A stretch of DNA of 64,000 nucleotides from the NCBI GenBank assembly GCA_910578215.1, contig CAJTPH010000003.1:62001-126000 (forward strand), read 5' to 3'. Of the stretch, positions 29,181 through 36,745 are shown one piece after another (within the stretch, counting starts at the first letter, position 1; every line of letters starts with the position of its first letter). Both the position numbers and the translations under genes were made by a program. The notes beneath the pieces are model-generated. The model was not told the DNA's origin and made no database searches. It saw only the letters and a program-made list of their open reading frames with translations. The stretch comes from an uncultured Acetatifactor sp. (GTDB lineage Bacteria; Bacillota; Clostridia; Lachnospirales; Lachnospiraceae).

Positions 29181-29350
29181 AGCCTCCTCCAACCGGCTCT
29201 TGTACCGCCGCCTGACAGCCGCCTCCCTGTGATTTCCCTGCGATAAAAGGAGACAGGCCGCCCCGTCTCCCTTCACAACTCACACCTGCTCATAATGCAC
29301 TTTTTTACATTAAATCCATGAGCCCACTCTGCGGAATCACAAATCCTGAT

Positions 29351-29378
29351 GAAAAACGCCACAGTTCAGGCGTTTTTC
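29351..29378 (-). terminator. intrinsic terminator after fakA
   Basis: 10-bp perfect stem GAAAAACGCC / GGCGTTTTTC with an 8-base loop. On the minus strand the stem ends in five T. Confidence 0.7.
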
Positions 29379-29379
29379 C

Positions 29380-29445
29380 GTGTGAGACTTAGAACTTCTT
29401 AGCGAAGCAGCCTCTGCTGCGAGCGATTAGAAATTCTTCTCACAC
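29380..29445. repeat. long imperfect hairpin at the fakA stop codon
   Basis: The ends GTGTGAGA (29380-29387) and TCTCACAC (29438-29445) pair, and most of the interior can continue the stem around a CTGC/GCAG apex. The fakA stop codon begins on its last base. No flanking target duplication was found, so its origin is unclear. Confidence 0.6.
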
Positions 29446-31136
29446 TATTCCACAGACATCACATAGTAATAAATGGGCTGGCCGCCGTACTGCAGCTCCA
29501 CGTCGCAATTGGGGCAGCTTTCCTCCACCTGCGCTTTAAAAGCCTCCGCATCCTCCTTGGACACGTCGCTTCCGTAATAAATGCTGATCAGTTCGGAGTC
29601 TTCCTCCACCATCCGCCGAACGGTCTCCCCTGCCACCTCGTTGACGGCGGCGCCCACGGAGAGAATGCCTGAATCCCCGATACCCATAAAGTCGCCCTTC
29701 TTGATCTCCTTGTCGTCGATCACCGTGTCACGGACGGCATAGGTTATCTGACCGGTCTTGACATTGGAGATTTCCTGGATCATGTTTTCTTCGTTTTCGT
29801 CCGCCGTCATCTCGGGCACGAAATTGATGACAGCGGTAATTCCCTGGGGAATGGTCTTTGTGGGAATGACAAACAGATCCTTCTCCGTCGTCAGCTCCGC
29901 CGCCTGGTTCGCCGCCAGAATAATGTTTTTATTGTTAGGCAGGATAAAGACCGTCTTGGCATTTACCTTATCCACCGCGTCAAGAATGTCCGCGGTGCTG
30001 GGATTCATGGTCTGCCCGCCCTCGATAATATGATCCACTCCAAGGCTTCTGAAGATCTCGTTGATGCCGTCCCCCGCCGAAACCGCAATAAATCCGAAAT
30101 CCTTCGGCGGTTCCTTGCTTTGTGCGCCGTCCGAGGCCTCCTTTTGAGCCGTCAAACGCTTTTCCTCACTCTTAAAAAGCTTTTCCTGATGCTCCAGACG
30201 CATATTATCTATCTTCATGTTGGACAACGCGCCATACTTCAATGCCCTCTGGATCGCCAGCCCGGGATCATTGGTATGTACGTGTACCTTTACCACATCG
30301 TCATCCGCCACACATACAATAGAATCGCCTATAGATTCAAGATAGCTCTTAAAATCCGTCTCCGCCTTAGCGCTGAAGGGACCGTCCAGCATAATGATAA
30401 ATTCGGTGCAGTAGCCGAATTTAATTTCTGCTTCCTCCTGCTCCGGCGCCGAAGCCGTTTTCTTTCCTCCGGCAGAACTCAACTCCGCCGCCTGAAAATC
30501 AAGGGTGACCTCTCTGCCCATATAGGCGTCAAAGGCTCCCGAGAGCACCTCGACCAGCCCCTGGCCGCCGGAATCCACAACGCCCGCCTGCTTTAACACA
30601 GGGAGCATTTCCGGGGTCTGGCTGAGCACATACCTTCCGTGCTCGATAACGGTGGACAAAAAGGTCTCCATATCCTCGCAGCCGTCCTCCGCAAGCTCCT
30701 TCGCCTTGTCGGCGGTTCCCCTGGCAACCGTCAGTATCGTCCCCTCCTTGGGCTTCATGACAGCCTTATACGCCGTCTCCACCGCCTTGTCAAACGCTTC
30801 CGCCAGAACGGGAATCGTAAGGATCTTCTCCTCCTTGATCCTCTTGGTAAAGCCCCTGAAAAGCTGGGACAGGATAACGCCGGAATTTCCCCTTGCGCCG
30901 CGCAGGGAGCCGCTGGAAACCGCCTTACAGATCGCTTCCATGTCAGGGTCTTCGCCCAGGGCGGAAAGCTCTCTTGCCGCAGACATGATGGTCATTGTCA
31001 TATTTGTACCGGTATCCCCGTCGGGAACAGGAAATACATTCAGCTCGTTAATCCACTCTTTTTTATTCTCCAGATTCTTTGCGCCGGCTAAAAACATTTT
31101 GGAAAGCATCTTAGCATCAATTTGCTGTAAATTCAC
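29445..31136 (-). CDS. fakA: fatty acid kinase catalytic subunit (DAK2 domain)
   Basis: 563 residues. N-terminal DAK2 kinase domain with the metal/ATP motif PVPDGDTGTNM and SLRGARGNSGVILSQ, a central beta domain (about 240-330), and a DegV-like C-terminal domain. FakA phosphorylates fatty acids held by FakB (gene at 26049). The start is the GTG at 31136, preceded by AAGGAGG 8 bases away; the frame extension upstream to a TTG contains that ribosome site and is not coding. It follows the asp23-type gene by 13 bases. Confidence 0.94.
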   Translation of the reverse strand: MNLQQIDAKMLSKMFLAGAKNLENKKEWINELNVFPVPDGDTGTNMTMTIMSAARELSALGEDPDMEAICKAVSSGSLRGARGNSGVILSQLFRGFTKRIKEEKILTIPVLAEAFDKAVETAYKAVMKPKEGTILTVARGTADKAKELAEDGCEDMETFLSTVIEHGRYVLSQTPEMLPVLKQAGVVDSGGQGLVEVLSGAFDAYMGREVTLDFQAAELSSAGGKKTASAPEQEEAEIKFGYCTEFIIMLDGPFSAKAETDFKSYLESIGDSIVCVADDDVVKVHVHTNDPGLAIQRALKYGALSNMKIDNMRLEHQEKLFKSEEKRLTAQKEASDGAQSKEPPKDFGFIAVSAGDGINEIFRSLGVDHIIEGGQTMNPSTADILDAVDKVNAKTVFILPNNKNIILAANQAAELTTEKDLFVIPTKTIPQGITAVINFVPEMTADENEENMIQEISNVKTGQITYAVRDTVIDDKEIKKGDFMGIGDSGILSVGAAVNEVAGETVRRMVEEDSELISIYYGSDVSKEDAEAFKAQVEESCPNCDVELQYGGQPIYYYVMSVE

Positions 31137-31149
31137 GATAATGTCCTCC

Positions 31150-31509
31150 TTAATCAATCACTCTGACGCCATCTACATAGATGTTGATTTTCTCGATTTC
31201 AATACCGGTAAACTGTTCTACCTTGTACTTTACATTGCCGATCAGGTTATCCGCCACGGCAAGGATACTGACGCCGTAGGCAACGATCACATGGAAGCCC
31301 AGAGTCAGCTTGTTGTTGTTCAAAGAGACGCTGATGCCTCTGGTGAGGCTGTCTACCTTGAGCAGCTTCACAATGCCGTCCTTTACGCTGACGCCCGCCA
31401 TGCCCACGACACCGAAGCATTCCACCGCAACGCTGCCCGCATACTGGGCAATCACGTCGTTATTTATGACAATATTTCCCAAATCGGTATTCATAGAAGA
31501 ACCTTTCAT
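31150..31509 (-). CDS. Asp23/Gls24 family envelope stress protein
   Basis: 119 residues of the Asp23 (DUF322) family: GNIVINNDVIAQYAG at the start and the central GVVGMAG. In Firmicutes it pairs with fakA (YloU-YloV in B. subtilis). An internal ATG five codons on is possible, but the first ATG has GGAAGGGG at good spacing. Role in the cell envelope is inferred from the family. Confidence 0.93.
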   Translation of the reverse strand: MKGSSMNTDLGNIVINNDVIAQYAGSVAVECFGVVGMAGVSVKDGIVKLLKVDSLTRGISVSLNNNKLTLGFHVIVAYGVSILAVADNLIGNVKYKVEQFTGIEIEKINIYVDGVRVID

Positions 31510-31551
31510 ATTAATACCCCTTCCTTTCCGGTTTTATATATTTTTTGAGCA

Positions 31552-31580
31552 AATATATTTTTGATGATTCTAACGGCCAA
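31552..31580 (-). promoter_or_regulatory. probable promoter of asp23-fakA
   Basis: Minus strand TTGGCC (31575-31580), 17 bases, TATATT (31552-31557), in an A+T-rich divergent region shared with rpmB. Confidence 0.5.
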
Positions 31581-31699
31581 GCTTAGAGCCATATATAAAT
31601 ATATTTTATATTAACAGTTTTCCCTGAAAAAGGAAATAATAAAAAAGAAATTTTAAAAAAGATTTTTTTTTGCTTGCTTTTCCCAAATTTTTCTGTTAA

Positions 31700-31705
31700 T
31701 ATAAT
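31700..31705 (+). promoter_or_regulatory. -10 box of rpmB
   Basis: A perfect TATAAT 50-odd bases before the rpmB start. No good -35 is found at 16-18 bases, so only the -10 box is called. Confidence 0.45.
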
Positions 31706-31758
31706 CCTGTTGTGAATAAAATAAGCGTAAGGTACGCAGATATTGAGGAGGTGTCAAG

Positions 31759-31944
31759 ATGGCTAAATGTGATATTTGTGGCAAGGGCGTTCATTTCGGT
31801 AACAATGTAAGCCATTCTAATAGAAGAACCAACGCAATTTGGAAATCCAATGTCAAGAGGGTAAAGTGCAAGGTGAATGGCGGTAATAAAAGGCTGCATG
31901 TCTGCACAAGCTGCCTTAAGTCCGGGCTGGTTGAAAGGGCTTAA
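31759..31944 (+). CDS. rpmB: 50S ribosomal protein L28
   Basis: 61 residues, normal for L28. Two CxxC pairs (CDICGKG at 4-7 and CTSCLKSG near 49-52) make it the zinc-binding form. NNVSHSNRRTN and the basic middle contact 23S rRNA. The ribosome site GAGGAGG is 8 bases upstream. It is a single-gene unit closed by its own terminator. Confidence 0.98.
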   Translation: MAKCDICGKGVHFGNNVSHSNRRTNAIWKSNVKRVKCKVNGGNKRLHVCTSCLKSGLVERA

Positions 31945-31960
31945 AACACATAATCGGTCT

Positions 31961-31989
31961 AAAAAAGCAGGTTTAACACCTGCTTTTTC
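31961..31989. terminator. bidirectional terminator between rpmB and the J-domain gene
   Basis: GCAGGT/ACCTGC stem with A5/T5 extension and a TTAAC loop. It is flanked by A and T tracts on both sides, so it serves both convergent genes. Confidence 0.88.
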
Positions 31990-32012
31990 TTTTGCCGTGT
32001 TTTCGCCGTCCT

Positions 32013-32537
32013 TCAATCTTCCTTTCTACGTCTCAGATATTCCCGGTTGATCATCTGCACAAGCTCCTCGTCTCCAAACATGTTGTCAGGATGAAAAATT
32101 TTCAAAAGGTCACGGTAGCGCTTGCGCAGGGCAAGGATATTGTCGGCGCCCCTGAAAAGCACGCGGACCGTCTCCTCCATAACCCCGCCGTCTCTGCCCA
32201 TGTCATAATTGGTCTCCGTCTGTGCCAGCGCCTTTTTCTGACGCTCAAAGCTCTGTCTGTCCTGGTCCAGCTTCCGGAACCCGTCCTGCAGTATCGCCAT
32301 TTTCTTGTCAAAAAACAGACTCTCCTCCTTTAGCCGCTTGCGCTCCAAAAGAGTCCGCCTGTTCAGTTCATCCAGTTCATTGCGCAGCCGGACACGCTCG
32401 TTTAAAAATTTCTCCTGAGACTGTTCCAGCTCCCGGCGCTCGTTTTCGAGACGAATGTTCTCCTGAAAGAGCCAAAGCTTCACCTCGCGAAGCTTGTCTC
32501 CGTCCTCAGCTCGAATTACTTCTTCCCAATCGATCAT
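32013..32537 (-). CDS. coiled-coil protein with C-terminal J domain
   Basis: 174 residues. Residues about 20-110 are a charged coiled coil (RLENERRELEQSQEKFLNER). The C-terminal 40 residues end in RYRDLLKIFHPDN, with the HPD tripeptide of DnaJ proteins, which stimulates DnaK. A J domain at the C-terminus behind a coiled coil is unlike DnaJ itself and points to a specialised DnaK recruiter. The ATG at 32537 has AGAGG; the TTG at 32582 lies within the small gene upstream. Client unknown. Confidence 0.72.
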   Translation of the reverse strand: MIDWEEVIRAEDGDKLREVKLWLFQENIRLENERRELEQSQEKFLNERVRLRNELDELNRRTLLERKRLKEESLFFDKKMAILQDGFRKLDQDRQSFERQKKALAQTETNYDMGRDGGVMEETVRVLFRGADNILALRKRYRDLLKIFHPDNMFGDEELVQMINREYLRRRKED

Positions 32538-32550
32538 TTGAATCAACCTC

Positions 32551-32691
32551 TTAGCTGCTGCAAATGCAATTATATCCCACAAGCAAAAGCAATGCTATGA
32601 TAATCAGCCCAATCAGGCGATTGTGGGTAATCATCATAATCAGCATGCCAATTGCAATAAAAAGGGCAACGAACCCGATCACCTTTTTCAT
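32551..32691 (-). CDS. small membrane protein (46 residues)
   Basis: A 46-residue frame that starts with ATG at 32691 after GAGGG (5-base spacing) and stops 13 bases before the J-domain gene. The product is nearly all hydrophobic: two membrane segments (about 5-20 and 25-41, rich in Ile and Leu) around the short polar turn THNR, with a short KK start. No domain recognised. The clear ribosome site and tight spacing to the next gene support it. Confidence 0.6.
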   Translation of the reverse strand: MKKVIGFVALFIAIGMLIMMITHNRLIGLIIIALLLLVGYNCICSS

Positions 32692-32835
32692 AAAACCCTC
32701 GGATTTTCCTTCCACTTAATACCCCCGCCGCCTGACGGCGGCAGAATCACGACAGTGAAATTTTATTTTCACTTTATTATATGCGGAAAGTTCAAATCAT
32801 TGCCCATGGTACACGGATACCCTTTAAAGTACCGC

Positions 32836-33255
32836 TTACACCTCCTCAGGAAACGCGATGTCTACAACCTCCGTGTCGGATAATTCTTCCTCGTCCCCTG
32901 CCTTGCCCTTTTTGGGCTTGGAAAATTTGTCCACAATGTCGGGAATCATGTCAAGCACCTTGGTGACCGCATCCTGGTTTTTGATATTCACAAGCTTTAC
33001 GGAGCCGTTCTGAATGACCAGAACCGCGCTGGGGGTCATTTTTCCTCCCATGCCGCCGGCTCCGGAGGAGGTCGACTTGGTGTTGTTCACTCCCGCGCCT
33101 GCGCCCACGCCAAAGCTGACGTCTACAAGAGGCAGAATAATGGTGTCTCCCACCTTCGTTGCCTCTCCCACCACCGTCTTTGTGGAAAGCACCTTATCCA
33201 TGCCTCCCAGAAGCGACTCCATCACACCCTGAAACTGATTATCCTTATCTGCCAT
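32836..33255 (-). CDS. gerW: GerW family sporulation protein (YtfJ)
   Basis: 139 residues of the GerW/YtfJ family: N-terminal MESLLGGMDKVLSTKTVVGE, a glycine-rich middle (FGVGAGAG...GAGGMGGKM) and SAVLVIQNG. In B. subtilis it is a forespore protein needed for germination with Ca-dipicolinate. Its neighbour upstream is a DUF2953 protein, as in the ytfI-ytfJ pair of bacilli. The acidic tail (DEEELSDTEVVD) is a local addition. Confidence 0.92.
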   Translation of the reverse strand: MADKDNQFQGVMESLLGGMDKVLSTKTVVGEATKVGDTIILPLVDVSFGVGAGAGVNNTKSTSSGAGGMGGKMTPSAVLVIQNGSVKLVNIKNQDAVTKVLDMIPDIVDKFSKPKKGKAGDEEELSDTEVVDIAFPEEV

Positions 33256-33295
33256 ATTATAATCCTCCTATTTTAAGTTCATATGGTTGCGCTCC

Positions 33296-34555
33296 TCACG
33301 AAGCCTTTTTATGACGCGGGGCTTTTTTATCAAAAGACCTGTCGTTCTTATCCTGCGCGGCATCCTCTTTTTTCAGCTTTCTGATAAACCTACGCAGCTT
33401 TTTGTCCAGCATGAGCCTGAGAACGTTTATCCCCAGCACAAAGACCGTTATGTGCCCCGATATGTCGGCCCTGCCCTCCAAAACCGCCCTCTCAAAATCC
33501 GGCGTCACCACACACTTAGCCCCCAATGCCGGATAAAGCATGCAGTACAGACCGAACACATACCCCGTTGTATCGGGAGAACCTGTCCCAAACAGGATAT
33601 CCGCCCTGATATGCCTTGGCCGGATGTTCTTCAGAATTTTAGCGGCACACAGCTTTGCATAGGAGTAAAGCTGTTTTGTGTTTTCCTCCTGTAAAAGAGC
33701 CGAATAATATGATATATTTTTCCAAATCCCTCTTATTTTATCATATATATTGCAAATTGTGTACTTTATCTTTTGAAATTTTTTTAATAATCCGCCGCGT
33801 GCATCCTCCGACCGGCTCTCCTCCTGATTCGACGCTTCCGCCGGCGGACCTGACTCCTGCCCTTGCTCCTCAGACGGATTTGCCGCCGGCGGACCTGACT
33901 CCTGCCCTTGCTCCTCAGACGGATTTGCCGCCGGCGGACCTGACTCCTGCCCTTGCTCCTCAGACGGATTTGCCTCCGACGGGCCTGACTCCTGCCCTTG
34001 CTCCTCAGTCCGGCCTGCCTCCTGCTTCTCCTGCTGGCTGCCGCCCTGCTCCGACCCCTCAGACCGGCTGCCCTCCGGTTCCCGGTCCGCCTGCGCCCCC
34101 TGTTTGGGCGCGTCTGCATGTTCACCGGATATCTTCTCCGCAGCGTCGGGCTTTGATTCCTTTTCGGAGCCGTCTTTTTCCGCTTCGCTCCCGCCGTCAG
34201 GCGGCAGCTTTGCCTCATAAAGCTTAAAGCACAAAAGCTTCACTGTGAGAGCTCCCGTTTCGGGATAGGAATATCGCACTCTCAAAAGCCCGAAAAGCCA
34301 GCTCAGCCCTGCGTAAAGCTCCGTATTCCTCAAAAAAGGCGCGGCTTTATTCCGATACGCTTCCCCGTCTTTGTCCGCAGACTCATTCTGCCCCTGCCCT
34401 TCGTCCCGCAGCAAGGCCCCGCTTTCCTTCCTGGCGCGGAATCTGTAGGTAACCGGAAAGAACAGCACCAGCAAAAGCACCGCCAGTAAAAGCAGTACAA
34501 GAACCAGAAGAACAATTCCCAGAACCGACAAAATCGTTAATATTATGTCAAGCAT
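33296..34555 (-). CDS. DUF2953 domain-containing membrane protein (YtfI-like)
   Basis: 419 residues. A strong N-terminal membrane segment (about 1-32, Leu/Val-rich) is followed by FFPVTYRFRAR, and the DUF2953 core is in the last ~150 residues (HIRADILFGTGSPDTTGYVFG). Between them, about residues 110-245 form an acidic, Gln/Pro-rich linker with a 15-residue tandem repeat (SEEQGQESGPPAANP). The ATG at 34555 has AAGGAG; the longer frame start is not used. Precedes gerW. Its start overlaps the upstream gene by 13 bases. Confidence 0.88.
   Translation of the reverse strand: MLDIILTILSVLGIVLLVLVLLLLAVLLLVLFFPVTYRFRARKESGALLRDEGQGQNESADKDGEAYRNKAAPFLRNTELYAGLSWLFGLLRVRYSYPETGALTVKLLCFKLYEAKLPPDGGSEAEKDGSEKESKPDAAEKISGEHADAPKQGAQADREPEGSRSEGSEQGGSQQEKQEAGRTEEQGQESGPSEANPSEEQGQESGPPAANPSEEQGQESGPPAANPSEEQGQESGPPAEASNQEESRSEDARGGLLKKFQKIKYTICNIYDKIRGIWKNISYYSALLQEENTKQLYSYAKLCAAKILKNIRPRHIRADILFGTGSPDTTGYVFGLYCMLYPALGAKCVVTPDFERAVLEGRADISGHITVFVLGINVLRLMLDKKLRRFIRKLKKEDAAQDKNDRSFDKKAPRHKKAS
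33837..34020 (-). repeat. 45-bp tandem repeat inside the DUF2953 gene
   Basis: About four copies of a 45-bp unit encoding SEEQGQESGPPAANP. The central copies are identical over nearly their whole length and the outer ones differ by a few bases, so the expansion is recent and in frame. Confidence 0.93.
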
Positions 34556-34872
34556 TGTAAATACTCCTTCAGGCAGCAGTCTCCCCTGTGTACCAGGCAT
34601 TCCTCGGTCATCTGCACGACCAGGGTTAGCGCCTCCTCATAATTTCCGGCAAGCCCCACTACATAGGGGGGATTTTTTTTGTAATACCCCTGCACCAGCT
34701 GCTTTGCCTCATAAATATCCAGCTGGTCAGAGGGGTTACGGGACATGGCAATCAGAAAAACTCCCGAAAAAAGAGGTCTGCTTTCAAGCCTTTTTTTTAT
34801 TTTATCCAATTTATTCACATTGATGCTGTCGCCAAGATATAACCTTGGATGATATTTCAGGGCTACTGACAT
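34543..34872 (-). CDS. conserved hypothetical protein, 109 residues
   Basis: A small soluble protein with a mixed helix/strand pattern (YHPRLYLGDSINVNKLDKIKKRL; VVGLAGNYEEALTLVVQMTEECL). It has an AAAGGAG ribosome site, overlaps the DUF2953 gene start by 13 bases and appears translationally coupled to it. No domain recognised; the cysteine-rich end (CLVHRGDCCLKEYLQC) is notable. Confidence 0.7.
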   Translation of the reverse strand: MSVALKYHPRLYLGDSINVNKLDKIKKRLESRPLFSGVFLIAMSRNPSDQLDIYEAKQLVQGYYKKNPPYVVGLAGNYEEALTLVVQMTEECLVHRGDCCLKEYLQCLT

Positions 34873-35018
34873 GAATACTCCTTTCGCATAACCGGCTCCG
34901 GCACACGGCGCCTCGACGCCTCCACTGCTTCCGTCAAATATTTAGTATACTGCAGGGTGCGCCGTCCGGGGCTGCTACTATCTTATCATATATTTTTAAG
35001 ATTTGTAAGTAGAAATGG

Positions 35019-35047
35019 TTGACTTTTATTAAGAAAATTTTTATACT
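35019..35047 (+). promoter_or_regulatory. sigma-A promoter of the HD-GYP gene
   Basis: TTGACT (35019-35024), 17 bases, TATACT (35042-35047), about 30 bases before the start codon, with a GAAGGGGG ribosome site. Confidence 0.85.
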
Positions 35048-35078
35048 TAGATAGATAGTCGAAAGAAGGGGGACCTCT

Positions 35079-36131
35079 ATGAAATCTGTCGCTAGAATTG
35101 AACTTGCTCCGGGAATGACCTTGGGCGAAGATATTGTAATCAGGGGTGAAGTCATTTATCCCAGGGATACCGTGCTGAATCCCACCATTCTGGAAAGGCT
35201 GAAGCGCTATTCCGTCATGTGCGCCACAGTAAAGGAAGACGTTGACTTTGCAACGACTCATAAAGAAAAGCTCCATTTCAATGAAGATTTTCTTAACTTT
35301 GAGAAAAAGCACGCCGAAAACCTGACTCGTTATAAACAGCTGATGCGTGATTTCCTCGACAGCGGAAAGACCATTCCGGAGGAAGAACTGTTCGCCATCT
35401 ATGACGATATGGAATCTACTTATACTTACAGCTCCGAGCTTCTGGATTTTCTGTACAACCTGACCCCGAACGAAGACGAGCTTACCTATAACCACTGCCT
35501 GAACTCTGCCCTTCTCGCCGGAGTTTTTGCCACATGGGTAAGAATGCCTGAGGAAGAAAGAAAACTGCTCATTCTCTGCGGCTTTTATTACGATATCGGC
35601 AAATTTAAGCTTCCCTATGAGGTTCTCTGGAAACCGGACAAGCTCACGGACGAAGAATATGCCCTTGTAAAAAAGCATCCCGTTATAGGCTACGCCCTGG
35701 TGCGTAACCTTCCTATCGACGAACACATTAAAAATGCCGTCATCATGCACCATGAGCGTATGGACGGGACCGGTTATCCCTATCACATGAAAACCACAAA
35801 AATAGACTCCTATGCCCGCTATATCGCAATGATCGATACCTATATAGCAATGGCATCGCCCCGCTCCTACAGAAGCGCCTATACGCCGCTGCAGATACTT
35901 GGAAATTTTGAGGGCAGTCTGTTCAAATATGATATGGAGCTGCTGATTCCGCTTATGAAGCATATCGGAGATGCACAAATAGGTTCTACCGTACAGCTGA
36001 ACGACGGATCTGTCTGGGAAGTGTTTATTATAAACACCACCACCTACTCCCGCCCGCTGCTAAAAAACGAAAACAACGAATTCTTAAATCTGGCGGATCA
36101 TATGGAACTTAAAATCGTCAAAAATTTATAA
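35079..36131 (+). CDS. HD-GYP-type phosphohydrolase with altered HD motif
   Basis: 350 residues. The N-terminal ~110 residues are a small domain found in clostridial HD-GYP proteins; the C-terminal part is an HD-GYP domain, which normally hydrolyses cyclic di-GMP. HHERMDGTGYP (HHE and GYP motifs) is intact, but the HD pair itself reads YD (GFYYDIGKFKLP). The metal-ligand histidine is therefore missing, and activity is doubtful. A single-gene unit with its own promoter and a hairpin downstream. Confidence 0.85.
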   Translation: MKSVARIELAPGMTLGEDIVIRGEVIYPRDTVLNPTILERLKRYSVMCATVKEDVDFATTHKEKLHFNEDFLNFEKKHAENLTRYKQLMRDFLDSGKTIPEEELFAIYDDMESTYTYSSELLDFLYNLTPNEDELTYNHCLNSALLAGVFATWVRMPEEERKLLILCGFYYDIGKFKLPYEVLWKPDKLTDEEYALVKKHPVIGYALVRNLPIDEHIKNAVIMHHERMDGTGYPYHMKTTKIDSYARYIAMIDTYIAMASPRSYRSAYTPLQILGNFEGSLFKYDMELLIPLMKHIGDAQIGSTVQLNDGSVWEVFIINTTTYSRPLLKNENNEFLNLADHMELKIVKNL

Positions 36132-36141
36132 CGGTTCAGAA

Positions 36142-36182
36142 TGGGGAAGCCGAAAATACTAAAAGTATTTTCGGCTTCCCCA
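36142..36182 (+). terminator. 19-bp perfect hairpin between HD-GYP and Nudix genes
   Basis: TGGGGAAGCCGAAAATACT and its exact complement around an AAA loop. The T-run after it on the plus strand starts about 9 bases later, so termination is likely but not textbook. The hairpin also encodes the last eight residues and stop codon of the Nudix gene on the other strand. Confidence 0.7.
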
Positions 36183-36611
36183 TAAATTACTCTTTTTTAA
36201 TTCCAGATATTCACCGTACGCTCTCTCAAGTATCTGCTTCTCGTTGGAAAACTTCAGCAAATGATATGCCTCATGGTATTTGTAAAACCCGGAATCTACA
36301 AAGTACTCTTCTCTTTGTGGTTTGCTGTAATAACTGTCCGCCATCATCAGATACCAGTGTACCTCTTTTTCCACGGTATCCTCAGGTATCGTGAAAGAAT
36401 ATTCACTTTTCCCGATATATTTTATGATGGTAGCTTTCGCTCCCGATTCTTCAAGCACCTCCCTCAGAGCAGTCTCCTTAAATTCCTCCCCCTGCTCCAC
36501 AGTGCCTTTAGGCAAAACCCAGCCCTCGTACTTATTTTTATAATTTTTGTACAAAAGAAGGATTTTTCCACGAAAAATTACCACACCACCACAGCTTGTT
36601 GCTTCAATCAC
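36159..36611 (-). CDS. Nudix hydrolase
   Basis: 150 residues. The Nudix box is GTVEQGEEFKETALREVLEESGA, matching GX5EX7REUXEEXGU, the Mg2+ site that splits nucleoside diphosphates linked to another group. The start is a GTG at 36611 with AGGAGG 7 bases upstream; the longer frame has no ribosome site. The stop codon and last residues lie in the hairpin at 36142-36182. A promoter is present upstream at 36654-36682. Substrate unknown. Confidence 0.9.
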   Translation of the reverse strand: MIEATSCGGVVIFRGKILLLYKNYKNKYEGWVLPKGTVEQGEEFKETALREVLEESGAKATIIKYIGKSEYSFTIPEDTVEKEVHWYLMMADSYYSKPQREEYFVDSGFYKYHEAYHLLKFSNEKQILERAYGEYLELKKSNLWGSRKYF

Positions 36612-36653
36612 TGCAATTCCTCCTGACTGGGTGTGCCATACATACCTGATGAT

Positions 36654-36682
36654 AGTATAGCCCAATCTCACGTGATTCGCAA
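36654..36682 (-). promoter_or_regulatory. promoter of the Nudix gene
   Basis: Minus strand TTGCGA (36677-36682), 17 bases, TATACT (36654-36659). Confidence 0.7.
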
Positions 36683-36745
36683 CTTATTTTTTCCGAAAGT
36701 AAGGATTATTCAAAATTACAGGGGTGCATCCTTCGCCTGTCCCCT

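Noticed and set aside
29380..29445. Second MITE with target duplication
   Set aside because: The flanking bases do not repeat, so only a hairpin is reported.
32726..32742. G+C hairpin (GCCGCC/GGCGGC) as a terminator after gerW
   Set aside because: No T-run on either strand; left uncalled.
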